DNA from: Flavobacterium sp. UBA7663
GTDB taxonomy: Bacteria; Bacteroidota; Bacteroidia; Flavobacteriales; Flavobacteriaceae
Direction of reading: 5' to 3'
DNA: 64,000 bases
Assembly (NCBI RefSeq): GCF_002483315.1
Contig: NZ_DLHR01000019.1
Span: 186,001-250,000 of the forward strand
Shown: piece after piece, positions 8,521 to 16,296 of the stretch
Layout of the letters: each line of letters opens with the position of its first letter
How positions within the stretch are numbered: position 1 is the stretch's first letter
Notes under the pieces: model-generated
The model's database searches: none
Seen by the model: the letters and a program-made list of their open reading frames with translations, nothing else
What the model was told of the DNA's origin: nothing
Program-made: the position numbers and the translations under genes

Positions 8521-8832
8521 ATGATCGAATTCACAGAAGGAATCTACAACTTTTACGTTTACATTCTAACAAACAAAGCCAAAACAGTTCTTTACACAGG
8601 TGTTACGAATAACTTAAGAAGAAGATTAGAAGAACACAACGAAAAACTAAATCCAAACAGTTTTAGTGCAAAATGCAACCTTAATTATTTGATTTATTAC
8701 GAAAAATACGGCTGGATTCAACAAGCTATTGCACGAGAAAAAGAAATTAAATTACTTAGAAGAGATTTGAAATTGGAGTTAATAAAAGAATTCAATCCAA
8801 ACATGGAATTTTTGAATAATCATTTTTCATAA
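8521..8832 (+). CDS. Small single-domain GIY-YIG nuclease
   Basis: A 103-residue stand-alone GIY-YIG domain of the UvrC N-terminal/YhbQ-like type. The two signature strands are VYILTN (13-18) and LYTGVTNN (24-31), followed by the conserved Arg (33-35) and a helix with Glu in AREKEIK near residues 79-85, where the metal-binding Glu is expected. There is no DNA-binding extension, signal peptide or partner gene. The gene is enclosed by perfect 25-bp inverted repeats (8470-8494, 8841-8865) with a further repeat outside each (8417, 8906). That arrangement suggests a small mobile or repeat-linked unit. Its biochemical role is unknown. Confidence 0.92.
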   Translation: MIEFTEGIYNFYVYILTNKAKTVLYTGVTNNLRRRLEEHNEKLNPNSFSAKCNLNYLIYYEKYGWIQQAIAREKEIKLLRRDLKLELIKEFNPNMEFLNNHFS

Positions 8833-8840
8833 GAAACAAA

Positions 8841-8865
8841 AGAGATGCTTGACAGCATGACAAAC
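8841..8865 (-). repeat. R1 repeat, copy C (right inverted arm of the GIY-YIG gene)
   Basis: Exact 25-nt reverse complement of copy B, 8 nt after the GIY-YIG stop codon. The plus strand reads AGAGATGCTTGACAGCATGA and onward. Confidence 0.9.
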
Positions 8866-8905
8866 GTTGTGTTGATGTTTTTGCGATTATTTTAACCTCA
8901 AAGCT

Positions 8906-8936
8906 GTCATGCTGCTAAGCATCCCACACAAAGTTT
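8906..8936 (+). repeat. R1 repeat, copy D
   Basis: A direct copy of element A with 29 of 31 matching bases, core GTCATGCTGCTAAGCATC. It ends close to the stop of the reverse-strand gene at 8947. Confidence 0.8.
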
Positions 8937-8946
8937 TTCAAGCAAT

Positions 8947-9324
8947 TTATCCTCTTGTAACTATATAATTTTTTGCAGAATCCTTTTCAAATTCTATAAT
9001 CAATGTACCTGTATCAATCCCAAAATGCGCATAACCTAAAGAATATCTGAATTGAGAAAAACTTTCAGATTTATTATCAGGCTCACCAAGTAATTTAATT
9101 ATTTCGTTTTTTGACATTCCGATTAATTGATAATCATTTCTTAGATCATTCATCATATCCCAACGTAAAGACCAATTTTCTTCAGAATTGATGTTAGCTG
9201 TCTTCCACTTTTGTGATTCAAATTTTTCGCCAGAAATTTTACCGCGTAAAAAAAATATAGAGGTAAAAATGACACACCAAAAAGCAATAACTACTAAATA
9301 TGGTTTTTTAAAAAGTTTTTTCAC
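8947..9324 (-). CDS. Membrane-anchored protein with a BamE/SmpA-like motif, function unknown
   Basis: A 125-residue protein with an N-terminal membrane helix (residues 9-27, after a Lys-rich start) and a soluble remainder on the outer side of the inner membrane. The segment LIGMSKNEIIKLLGEPD resembles the helix-loop motif of SmpA/OmlA (BamE-like) domains, although the protein lacks a lipobox. It comes after DoxX on the minus strand with a 38-nt gap and may share the holB transcript. I do not recognise a specific function; the BamE-like resemblance is inference from a short motif. Confidence 0.7.
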   Translation of the reverse strand: MKKLFKKPYLVVIAFWCVIFTSIFFLRGKISGEKFESQKWKTANINSEENWSLRWDMMNDLRNDYQLIGMSKNEIIKLLGEPDNKSESFSQFRYSLGYAHFGIDTGTLIIEFEKDSAKNYIVTRG

Positions 9325-9362
9325 ATTTTCATTTTTTAGTTAGATCACTAACAAACAGAAAA

Positions 9363-9752
9363 TCAACTCAACCAGTTTACCAACATTACTGCTGGAATAA
9401 AATAAATTACAATAGTTCTTGCGCCATCATAATCTTTTGCTAATCGTTGACCGAATAAAAGAAAAAGTAAAGTAACACAAGACAAAATAGCGCCATAAAA
9501 ACCTAAGCCTCTAATAACGACATCTTGCATGATGTTTTGAATTATACCCGAAACACATAAAACACCCGAAACAATTTCTAAAAGTAATACAGTTCCTAAA
9601 GCAAATGGAACTTGCTTAGCTAAAACAGTATTTGAAAAATGACCATTCAACCATTCTACATTGCCTTTCCAGTCTTTAATTTTATCATATCCAGATTGTA
9701 AAAAGGTAATTGCTAAAAAAGCCAAAACTAATAGTGGAGCTACTTGTGTCAT
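9363..9752 (-). CDS. DoxX family membrane protein
   Basis: A 129-residue, four-helix membrane protein of the DoxX/SURF4-like family. Helix 1 is at about 4-20, followed by the conserved segment SGYDKIKDWKGNVEWLNGHF; the other helices fall at roughly 50-70, 82-103 and 111-127. DoxX proteins are linked to quinone or thiosulfate redox chemistry in some organisms, but no substrate can be assigned here. The start follows the holB stop by 2 nt, so the two are co-transcribed. Confidence 0.85.
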   Translation of the reverse strand: MTQVAPLLVLAFLAITFLQSGYDKIKDWKGNVEWLNGHFSNTVLAKQVPFALGTVLLLEIVSGVLCVSGIIQNIMQDVVIRGLGFYGAILSCVTLLFLLFGQRLAKDYDGARTIVIYFIPAVMLVNWLS

Positions 9753-9754
9753 AA

Positions 9755-10906
9755 TTATGCGTTTTTATGGATTAATCGTGTTAGTTTTATAGATAAATCG
9801 GTTAAAATGATTTTGCTATTTCCGTTGCGTTCAATATGGTAAATAGCATCTTCTAATTCTTTGTAAATATCTGTAATATTTGCACCATTTACAAACGGAG
9901 CAAATTTTTCTAATTCAAATTTAGGGACTTTTGTTTCTAAAAAAACCAAATCATTTGCTTTGTAATTCAGTAACAATGCTTGTCTGAAGAAGTGAATGCA
10001 ATAGTTTAAAAATTGTTTTTGCGTTTCTCTTCCTGTGGATGCAATGTTTTCGCTCCAAGCAATTAAATCGTTAATAGCGGCTGCATTTCCTTTGGCACGA
10101 AAAGCACTTCTGACCCATTCTACAAACCATTCGTCAAAAGGATATTCATCATCCTCTTTTCGTAAAATATGTAATGCTTTGTTGTAATTTCCTTCGCTTT
10201 GATGCGCGATTTTTTTAGCAACTGTTGGCTCACAATTTTCACGTGAAACCAATGCTTCTGCAATTACACTTTCGCTCAAACCAATAAAATCAATTACTTG
10301 ACAACGCGACAAAATGGTTTGTAACATATCGCTGGTGCTTTCGGTAATTAAAATAAAAACGGTTTTAGCTGGCGGTTCTTCTAATAATTTTAATAATTTA
10401 TTTGCCGAAGGACCATTCATTTTATCGGCCATCCAAATGATCATTACTTTGTAACCACCTTCGTAGGCTTTTAGTGATAATTTTTTATTGATTTCAGTTG
10501 CTTCATCAACACCAATTAACCCTTGTTTGTTTTGAATTCCTAAGTTTTTCAACCAATCAAACAAACTTCCGTAAGGACTTTCGGTCAAAAATTGACGCCA
10601 TTCTACCATGAAATTATCACTAACAGCATGACTTTTAACAGTATCAGTACCAGCAACTGGAAAAACAAAATGCAAATCAGGATGTGAAAAATGTTCGAAT
10701 TTTAGGTTACAAGCCGTGTTTTCTCCCACATTTTCTCCACCTACATTACCACACAAAATATATTGCGCATACGCAATCGCCATAGGAAGTGTTCCACAAC
10801 CTTCGGGACCCACAAACAACTGAGCGTGCGGAATTCTTCCGGCTTCGGCACTCTTAGTTAGGTGATTTTTAATATGTTCTTGTCCTAAAATATCTTTGAA
10901 AAGCAT
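9755..10906 (-). CDS. holB: DNA polymerase III delta' subunit
   Basis: A 383-residue AAA+ clamp-loader subunit. The N-terminus MLFKDILGQEHIKNHL is typical, and the P-loop region (VGPEGCGTLPMA) lacks the Walker A lysine, as expected for delta', which does not hydrolyse ATP. A sensor-like region LLKLLEEPPAKTVFILIT and the SRCQ motif follow. It works with DnaX and delta to load the beta clamp at the replication fork. Expression probably starts at the TAGGTTTG box only 4 nt upstream of the ATG, giving a leaderless or nearly leaderless mRNA. A partial parS-like sequence lies inside the gene. Confidence 0.94.
   Translation of the reverse strand: MLFKDILGQEHIKNHLTKSAEAGRIPHAQLFVGPEGCGTLPMAIAYAQYILCGNVGGENVGENTACNLKFEHFSHPDLHFVFPVAGTDTVKSHAVSDNFMVEWRQFLTESPYGSLFDWLKNLGIQNKQGLIGVDEATEINKKLSLKAYEGGYKVMIIWMADKMNGPSANKLLKLLEEPPAKTVFILITESTSDMLQTILSRCQVIDFIGLSESVIAEALVSRENCEPTVAKKIAHQSEGNYNKALHILRKEDDEYPFDEWFVEWVRSAFRAKGNAAAINDLIAWSENIASTGRETQKQFLNYCIHFFRQALLLNYKANDLVFLETKVPKFELEKFAPFVNGANITDIYKELEDAIYHIERNGNSKIILTDLSIKLTRLIHKNA
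10235..10250. other. Degenerate parS-like site within holB
   Basis: The sequence ATTTTCACGTGAAACC keeps the central TTTCACGTGAAAC of parS and matches the 16-bp consensus at 13 positions. It is coding sequence, so it may be chance or a weak fourth ParB site. Confidence 0.35.
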
Positions 10907-10910
10907 GGAA

Positions 10911-10918
10911 CAAACCTA
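10911..10918 (-). promoter_or_regulatory. -7 promoter box for holB, 4 nt from the start codon
   Basis: The minus strand reads TAGGTTTG, an exact TAnnTTTG, with four bases between it and the holB ATG (10906). Initiation a few bases downstream of the box would leave essentially no leader. No clear -33 TTTG is seen at 19 nt. Confidence 0.45.
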
Positions 10919-11027
10919 ATCAAAAATTACCAAAATTGATAGAAAAGAAATCAAAAAAATGGTTTTGCAAGATTTAAAAAAAACACAAAATATGATATTT
11001 ATTATAAAGATTTAAAATACAATAATT

Positions 11028-11035
11028 TATATTTG
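11028..11035 (+). promoter_or_regulatory. -7 promoter box for pgk
   Basis: TATATTTG, an exact match to TAnnTTTG, 27 nt before the pgk ATG. There is no convincing -33 box at the standard distance. Confidence 0.45.
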
Positions 11036-11062
11036 CAATCATTCGAATTAAAAAATCAATAA

Positions 11063-12250
11063 ATGAAAACACTTAACGACTTCAATTTCAATAATAAAAA
11101 AGCAATTATCAGAGTAGACTTTAATGTGCCTTTAGATGAAAATTTTAAAGTTACAGATGCTACAAGAATCGAGGCTGCAAAGCCAACAATTGACAAAATA
11201 TTGAAAGATGGCGGAAGTGTAATTTTAATGAGTCACTTAGGAAGACCAAAAGGTGTTGAAGCAAAATATTCGTTACAACACATCGTTTCAAAAACGGAAG
11301 AAATTTTAGGACAAAAAGTACATTTTGCTTCTGATTGTATAGGAGAAGTTGCAGAAAATGCAGCGAAAAATCTAAAACCAAGCGAAATTTTATTATTAGA
11401 AAACTTACGTTTTTATGCCGAAGAAGAAAAAGGAGATGTTGAATTTTCTAAAAAATTAGCTTCGTTAGGTGATATTTATGTGAACGATGCTTTTGGAACT
11501 GCTCACAGAGCTCATGCTTCAACAACTATTATTGCTCAATTTTTTAAAGAGACGAAATGCTTCGGTTATTTGTTAGCCAAAGAGATTGAAAGTATCGAAA
11601 AAGTATTGAAAAATTCTGAAAAACCAGTGGTTGCGATTTTAGGAGGAAGTAAAGTTTCTTCAAAAATCACTGTGATTGAAAATATTTTAGACAAAGTAAA
11701 TCACATGATTATTGGCGGTGGAATGACTTTTACGTTCATCAAAGCCTTGGGTGGAAAAATCGGAAATTCAATTTGTGAAGATGATAAATTAGAATTGGCC
11801 ATCGAAATTTTAAAGCAAGCAAAAGAAAAAGGAGTTCAGATTCATTTACCAGTTGATGTTATTGCAGCCGATGCCTTTTCAAATGACGCCAATACACAAG
11901 TGGTAGATGTGAATAAAATCCCTGACGGTTGGCAAGGTTTAGACGCAGGTCCAAAATCGTTAGAAATTATCAAACGCATTATCTTAGATTCTAAAACAAT
12001 TCTTTGGAATGGTCCATTAGGTGTTTTTGAAATGGAAAACTTCGCAAAAGGAACAATTTCTTTAGGCGAATATATTGCAGAATCAACTGCAAATGGAGCT
12101 TTTTCACTTGTAGGTGGTGGCGATAGCGTTGCGGCTGTAAAACAATTTGGATTAGAGCCAAAGATGAGTTACGTTTCTACTGGTGGTGGAGCGATGTTAG
12201 AAATGCTGGAAGGCAGAACCTTACCTGGAATTGCAGCTATTTTAGATTAA
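11063..12250 (+). CDS. pgk: Phosphoglycerate kinase
   Basis: A full-length 395-residue glycolytic enzyme that interconverts 1,3-bisphosphoglycerate + ADP and 3-phosphoglycerate + ATP in the cytoplasm. Landmarks are the N-terminal RVDFNVPLD, the substrate-binding SHLGRPKG, the hinge region AILGGSKVSSKI, and the C-terminal nucleotide loop GGGDSVAAVKQFG. A single promoter box precedes it. The downstream transglycosylase gene follows after 65 nt; no terminator is obvious in that gap. Confidence 0.98.
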   Translation: MKTLNDFNFNNKKAIIRVDFNVPLDENFKVTDATRIEAAKPTIDKILKDGGSVILMSHLGRPKGVEAKYSLQHIVSKTEEILGQKVHFASDCIGEVAENAAKNLKPSEILLLENLRFYAEEEKGDVEFSKKLASLGDIYVNDAFGTAHRAHASTTIIAQFFKETKCFGYLLAKEIESIEKVLKNSEKPVVAILGGSKVSSKITVIENILDKVNHMIIGGGMTFTFIKALGGKIGNSICEDDKLELAIEILKQAKEKGVQIHLPVDVIAADAFSNDANTQVVDVNKIPDGWQGLDAGPKSLEIIKRIILDSKTILWNGPLGVFEMENFAKGTISLGEYIAESTANGAFSLVGGGDSVAAVKQFGLEPKMSYVSTGGGAMLEMLEGRTLPGIAAILD

Positions 12251-12315
12251 AAACACAATAAAACACTGGTTATTAAGTTATTAATGATTAGCATGCCCCA
12301 AAAACAAAAAACAGA

Positions 12316-13854
12316 ATGAAAAAAAGTTTAATAATAACATCCCTTTTTCTGTCGCTTTTTAGCTTTGCTCAGGAAACTGCAGAAAAAGAAAATTTACTTC
12401 CGTTGCCTAAGATGTCCTATTTGGATTCTTTGAAAACGACGTTTGTAAATCATAGCACTAGTAATTGTATCGATGAAAGATGGTTATCAGAATTAGCCAG
12501 CACAGAATTGTCTGACAATATGTTTTCTGATATTTCGAATTTTAATGCAGATAACGAAGTAAGTTACGAGCTATCTACTGAATTATTAAAAAAGCGATTG
12601 GCCAAAATGGATGCTAAATCGCCTTTTAATATCGAATACAACCCGGCTTTAGAAAACACCATTAAAGCGTTTTTGAAAAATCGTCCGAAAGCATTTGAGC
12701 GCTTAATGGCAATTTCAGAATATTATTTTCCAATGTTTGAAGAGCATTTAGCAAAATATAACATTCCGTTGGAATTGAAATATTTGGCTATTGTAGAATC
12801 AGCTTTGAATCCTAGAGCGAAATCTCGTGTAGGTGCTTCTGGTTTGTGGCAATTTATGTATCCAACAGGAAAACAATACAATTTAGAAGTTACTTCTTAT
12901 GTTGATGAGCGTTATGATCCGCTAAAAGCAACGGAAGCGGCTTGTCAGTATTTATCAAGTTTATATGGAATTTTTGGTGATTGGAGCATGGTTTTAGCAG
13001 CTTATAATTGCGGACCAGGAAACGTTTCAAAAGCAATTCGTCGTTCGGGCGGAAGCCAAAATTATTGGAACATTCGTAAAAACCTTCCGAAAGAAACCGC
13101 GAATTATGTTCCTGCATTTTTAGCGACTTTTTACATTTACGAGTTCAAAAAAGAGCACGGAATTATGCCTAAAAAGGCACCATTAACGTATTTTGAAACG
13201 GATACGATTATGGTGAAAAAGCAAATGTCTTTCAAGCATATTTCAGAATTACTTGATATTCCTGTGGAACAATTAGAGTTTTTAAATCCAATTTATAAAT
13301 TGAAGGTAATTCCTTTTGAAACAGACGAACCGCATTATTTGCGTTTGCCAAAAAATAAAATGGGACTTTTTGTTTCCAATGAGGAAAAAATTTATGCGTA
13401 TTTTAATTATTTAGAAACTTATAAAGAAAAAACAAAAACGGAATACATTGCTACAACTTCAAAAGATTCGATAGCATCTAATGTGGATTCCACTTATGTA
13501 AGTAAACCTAAATTTGAGCGAAAAACTCAATTCCACACAATTAAGAGTGGCGAAAGTTTGGGTAAAATTGCAGATAAGTACAATGTTTCTATTACTGAAC
13601 TAAAAAAATGGAATCACATTAAAGGAAATACCATTCAAGCAGGAAAAAAATTAAAAATTTATTCAGATAAAAAAGTAATCGTTAAAACAGAGTCTAAGTC
13701 CAATAAAGACGGGACTTACACGGTTAAAAGTGGCGATTCGTTATTCTCTATTTCTAAACAATTTCCAGGCGTTTCCATAGAAGATATAAAAAAATGGAAC
13801 GATATTAGCGGTGATAACATACAACCTGGAATGAAATTAAAAATTAACGGATAA
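12316..13854 (+). CDS. Membrane-bound lytic transglycosylase (MltD-like) with two LysM domains
   Basis: A 512-residue exported enzyme that cleaves the glycan strands of peptidoglycan. It has a signal peptide (MKKSLIITSLFLSLFSFAQ), then a family 23-type lysozyme-like domain at about 130-290 with catalytic Glu161 in YLAIVESALNP and the GLWQFM and AAYNCGPGNV motifs. Two C-terminal LysM peptidoglycan-binding modules follow (about 402-447 and 465-510). There is no lipobox Cys, so it is likely periplasmic or membrane-associated through its LysM domains. It sits 16 nt upstream of the DUF4837 lipoprotein gene, probably in one operon. Confidence 0.93.
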   Translation: MKKSLIITSLFLSLFSFAQETAEKENLLPLPKMSYLDSLKTTFVNHSTSNCIDERWLSELASTELSDNMFSDISNFNADNEVSYELSTELLKKRLAKMDAKSPFNIEYNPALENTIKAFLKNRPKAFERLMAISEYYFPMFEEHLAKYNIPLELKYLAIVESALNPRAKSRVGASGLWQFMYPTGKQYNLEVTSYVDERYDPLKATEAACQYLSSLYGIFGDWSMVLAAYNCGPGNVSKAIRRSGGSQNYWNIRKNLPKETANYVPAFLATFYIYEFKKEHGIMPKKAPLTYFETDTIMVKKQMSFKHISELLDIPVEQLEFLNPIYKLKVIPFETDEPHYLRLPKNKMGLFVSNEEKIYAYFNYLETYKEKTKTEYIATTSKDSIASNVDSTYVSKPKFERKTQFHTIKSGESLGKIADKYNVSITELKKWNHIKGNTIQAGKKLKIYSDKKVIVKTESKSNKDGTYTVKSGDSLFSISKQFPGVSIEDIKKWNDISGDNIQPGMKLKING

Positions 13855-13870
13855 TCAATTGTTCTATCCC

Positions 13871-14854
13871 ATGAAAAAATTAGCAGTTTTAACTTTTGTC
13901 GCCTTATCGTTTTTATCTTGTAAAGAAACTTCTAAAGAAGAAACACAAGCCATTTTATCAGATTCTAACGGTAAAATTAATAACGTTTCCATTATTATCG
14001 ACGATAACTTATGGAACGGAGAAATTGGAGATAGCATTCGTAAAAAGTTTGCCGCTCCAGTAGATGGTTTACCACAAGAAGAACCATTGTTTACTTTAAA
14101 TCAATATCCAACAAAGGTTTTTGAAGGATTTGTTCGTAAAAGTCGAAACATTATTATTGTTAAAAAAGATAAAGAAGCTGGATTTGCTTCTAATACCAAT
14201 AAATATGCAAAACCACAAAATGTATTTTTCATTTCTGGAACGGATACTGAAGATGTTTTAAAGGTTTTAGAAGAAAAATCAGCCGAAATTATTAAAACAA
14301 TCAAAGCTTCGGAAGTGATTGAGAATCAAATTCGAATGAAAAAATCATTGGTTCCAGATACTCAAGTACAAAGTAAATTTGGCGTGAGTTTGCAAATTGG
14401 TTTTGGTTATAAATACGACATGGTAAAAGACAATTTCATTTGGTTAAGAAAAGAATTTACCTCAGGCTATAACAGTATTTTGATTTATCAGGTTCCAATT
14501 GAAAAAGTTGAAAAAGATAACAATATAATTGCCAACATTACTGCAATGCGTGATGAGGTTGGAAAAACCAACATTCACGGAACACTACCAAATACTTGGA
14601 TGATTACCGAAGCTGCTTATGCTCCTTATTTGTTTGATGTAACTGTTGCGGGTAAAAAAACGTATTTGACCAAAGGAACTTGGGAATTGAAAAACGATTT
14701 CATGGCGGGACCTTTTGTAAACTATGCTATCAAAGACACTAAAAATAACCGTTATTTAATTTTGGAAGGATTCACCTATAATCCATCAAAATCGAAGCGT
14801 GATTTGGTTTTCGAATTGGAAGCCATTATTCAATCCGTTAAGTTTTTAAAATAA
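13871..14854 (+). CDS. DUF4837 family lipoprotein
   Basis: A 327-residue lipoprotein. The ATG at 13871 is chosen because it opens a good signal peptide with lipobox FLSC (MKKLAVLTFVALSFLSC); the frame extends slightly upstream without a better start. The mature protein contains the stretch RKEFTSGYNSILIYQVP and a C-terminal TKGTWELKNDFMAGPF that I associate with DUF4837, a Bacteroidota-restricted family of unknown function. Its pairing with an MltD/LysM enzyme suggests an envelope role; this is inference. A terminator closes the unit at 14860-14889. Confidence 0.82.
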   Translation: MKKLAVLTFVALSFLSCKETSKEETQAILSDSNGKINNVSIIIDDNLWNGEIGDSIRKKFAAPVDGLPQEEPLFTLNQYPTKVFEGFVRKSRNIIIVKKDKEAGFASNTNKYAKPQNVFFISGTDTEDVLKVLEEKSAEIIKTIKASEVIENQIRMKKSLVPDTQVQSKFGVSLQIGFGYKYDMVKDNFIWLRKEFTSGYNSILIYQVPIEKVEKDNNIIANITAMRDEVGKTNIHGTLPNTWMITEAAYAPYLFDVTVAGKKTYLTKGTWELKNDFMAGPFVNYAIKDTKNNRYLILEGFTYNPSKSKRDLVFELEAIIQSVKFLK

Positions 14855-14859
14855 TATTT

Positions 14860-14889
14860 AGTTCCCTTCATTGGGAACTTCTTTTTTTA
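14860..14889 (+). terminator. Rho-independent terminator after the DUF4837 gene
   Basis: AGTTCCC and GGGAACT (14860-14866 and 14873-14879) form a stem with a 6-nt loop, followed by a T-rich tract. The next gene begins immediately after. Confidence 0.85.
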
Positions 14890-14891
14890 TT

Positions 14892-15338
14892 ATGGAAATA
14901 ACATTCAAAATAAAGCGATTTAACGAACTTTCTACAGTTGAACTATGTTCGTTGCTACAACTTCGCTCAGAAGTGTTTGTAGTAGAGCAAAATTGCGTTT
15001 ATCAAGACATTGATGGCAAAGACGAGAAAGCACTTCACGTTTTAGGTTATTATAACGGCGATTTAGCAGCGTATTCTCGTTTGTTCAACAAAGGCTATTA
15101 TTTTGAGGAAACTTCCATTGGAAGAGTTGTGGTAAGCTCAAAATACCGCGATAAAAAATTCGGTCATGACTTAATGCGCGTTTCTATTGAAGCAATAAAA
15201 GAAAATTTCAACGAAACTGCCATTACGATTTCTGCTCAAGAATATCTAAAAAAATTCTACGAATCACATGGATTTATCCAAACTAGCGAAATGTATTTAG
15301 AAGATGATATTCCACATATCCAAATGAAGAGGAGTTAG
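14892..15338 (+). CDS. GNAT N-acetyltransferase, ElaA family
   Basis: A 148-residue cytoplasmic acetyltransferase of the ElaA type. The N-terminal LLQLRSEVFVVEQNCVYQDID and the acetyl-CoA-binding region RVVVSSKYRDKKFGHDLM (near 85-105) are characteristic, as is the C-terminal IPHIQMKR. The acceptor substrate is unknown. The ATG at 14892 is used because an earlier in-frame TTG (14871) lies inside the terminator stem of the preceding gene. The start is therefore only 2 nt beyond the terminator, and its promoter must overlap the DUF4837 end; I cannot identify it. Confidence 0.9.
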   Translation: MEITFKIKRFNELSTVELCSLLQLRSEVFVVEQNCVYQDIDGKDEKALHVLGYYNGDLAAYSRLFNKGYYFEETSIGRVVVSSKYRDKKFGHDLMRVSIEAIKENFNETAITISAQEYLKKFYESHGFIQTSEMYLEDDIPHIQMKRS

Positions 15339-15364
15339 AAGTATTGAAATTGTTTTAACGTTTA

Positions 15365-15390
15365 GTTTGTCACGCTGTTAAGCGTCTCTT
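15365..15390 (+). repeat. R1 repeat, solitary copy E with compensatory stem changes
   Basis: The core GTCACGCTGTTAAGCGTC aligns with GTCATGCTGTCAAGCATC of copy B, but both stem arms have changed together (ATGCT to ACGCT, AGCAT to AGCGT), so the hairpin is kept. It lies between convergent genes. Confidence 0.78.
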
Positions 15391-15443
15391 TATTTCGCAA
15401 ATCTTATTAATTTTTGAACTTGTACTTGCTCTTGAACTTATAA

Positions 15444-16295
15444 TTACTTCTTTGGCTCTATTTTAACCACATCATTTTTAGTAATCAAAAGTTCCACCCT
15501 TCTATCTAAAGTACTTCCTTGTTTTAAAGATTGGGTATTACCATAGCCTTTATAGCTCATACGAACTTTACTAATACGCTTCATCAAAAAGTAATTGTAC
15601 ACTCTTTTAGCACGATTTATTGATAATTCACGTTTTTTTGTATCACGATCAACAGCTTCTTTTTGGAAGGTTGGAGTACAACAAACGTGACCTTGAATCT
15701 CGAAGTGAATGTTTTTGTATTTGTGTAATTCTAAGGCAATTCTGTCTAATTCTTTTTTGGCTTTGTAGGTTAATTGACTACTTCCTCTTTCAAATAAAAC
15801 GTGGTCTAGATAAATTCTATCTCCAACAATTCTATCTTTTTTAATCGAACTATAAACGCCTGGAATTTTTAAATCTTCAATTATAATGGGTTTGAAATTC
15901 ACGACTACGTCTACTCTACGATTTTTAGATCGCGCTTCAGGAACATTGGTTTGCATGTCTTCATCAAGCATGATTCTGCCTTTTCCTTCAAGAGTAATAA
16001 TAATTTTACTTTTGATACCTCTTTCAATCAACTTGTTTTTTACCGTATTGGCTCTGTTGGTCGACAAAGTGTAATTGTAAGCATCTTTCCCTCTATCATC
16101 ACAATAGCCAAAAATCTGAACCGATTCGATGCGCGAAGTGTCTATTTTACTAACGAAAGCCACTACGGCATTGGCTTGTTCTTCTTTTAAATTGTATTTG
16201 TCAAATTCGAAAAATATAGAGTGTACTTCTTCATCTTCTTGAGCAAATGAAACTACTGAAAACAGTAAAAATAGTAGGGAAAGTAAACGTGTCAT
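15444..16295 (-). CDS. Periplasmic OmpA-domain protein with two OmpA C-like domains
   Basis: A 283-residue protein with a signal peptide (to about residue 18, FAQ). It holds two OmpA/MotB peptidoglycan-binding domains in tandem. The first runs at about 25-130 (SIFFEFDKYNL, GYCDDRG, SKNRRVDV) and the second at about 160-275 (VLFERGSSQL, GHVCC, DRRVELLI). No beta-barrel portion is present, so the protein is probably soluble in the periplasm and bound to the cell wall. It starts 1 nt after the S41 protease stop, so both come from one transcript with rnpA. Confidence 0.88.
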   Translation of the reverse strand: MTRLLSLLFLLFSVVSFAQEDEEVHSIFFEFDKYNLKEEQANAVVAFVSKIDTSRIESVQIFGYCDDRGKDAYNYTLSTNRANTVKNKLIERGIKSKIIITLEGKGRIMLDEDMQTNVPEARSKNRRVDVVVNFKPIIIEDLKIPGVYSSIKKDRIVGDRIYLDHVLFERGSSQLTYKAKKELDRIALELHKYKNIHFEIQGHVCCTPTFQKEAVDRDTKKRELSINRAKRVYNYFLMKRISKVRMSYKGYGNTQSLKQGSTLDRRVELLITKNDVVKIEPKK

Positions 16296-16296
16296 C

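Noticed and set aside
8415..8612. 65-residue frame starting before the GIY-YIG gene
   Set aside because: It runs through two R1 repeats and overlaps the GIY-YIG gene in another frame; the repeat-encoded SCCQAS is an artefact.
8417..8936. Repeats spaced by unique sequence, as in a CRISPR array or insertion sequence
   Set aside because: Only four copies in mixed orientation with unequal spacing and no cas genes; no transposase and no clear target-site duplication outside the arms, so neither CRISPR nor a standard IS.
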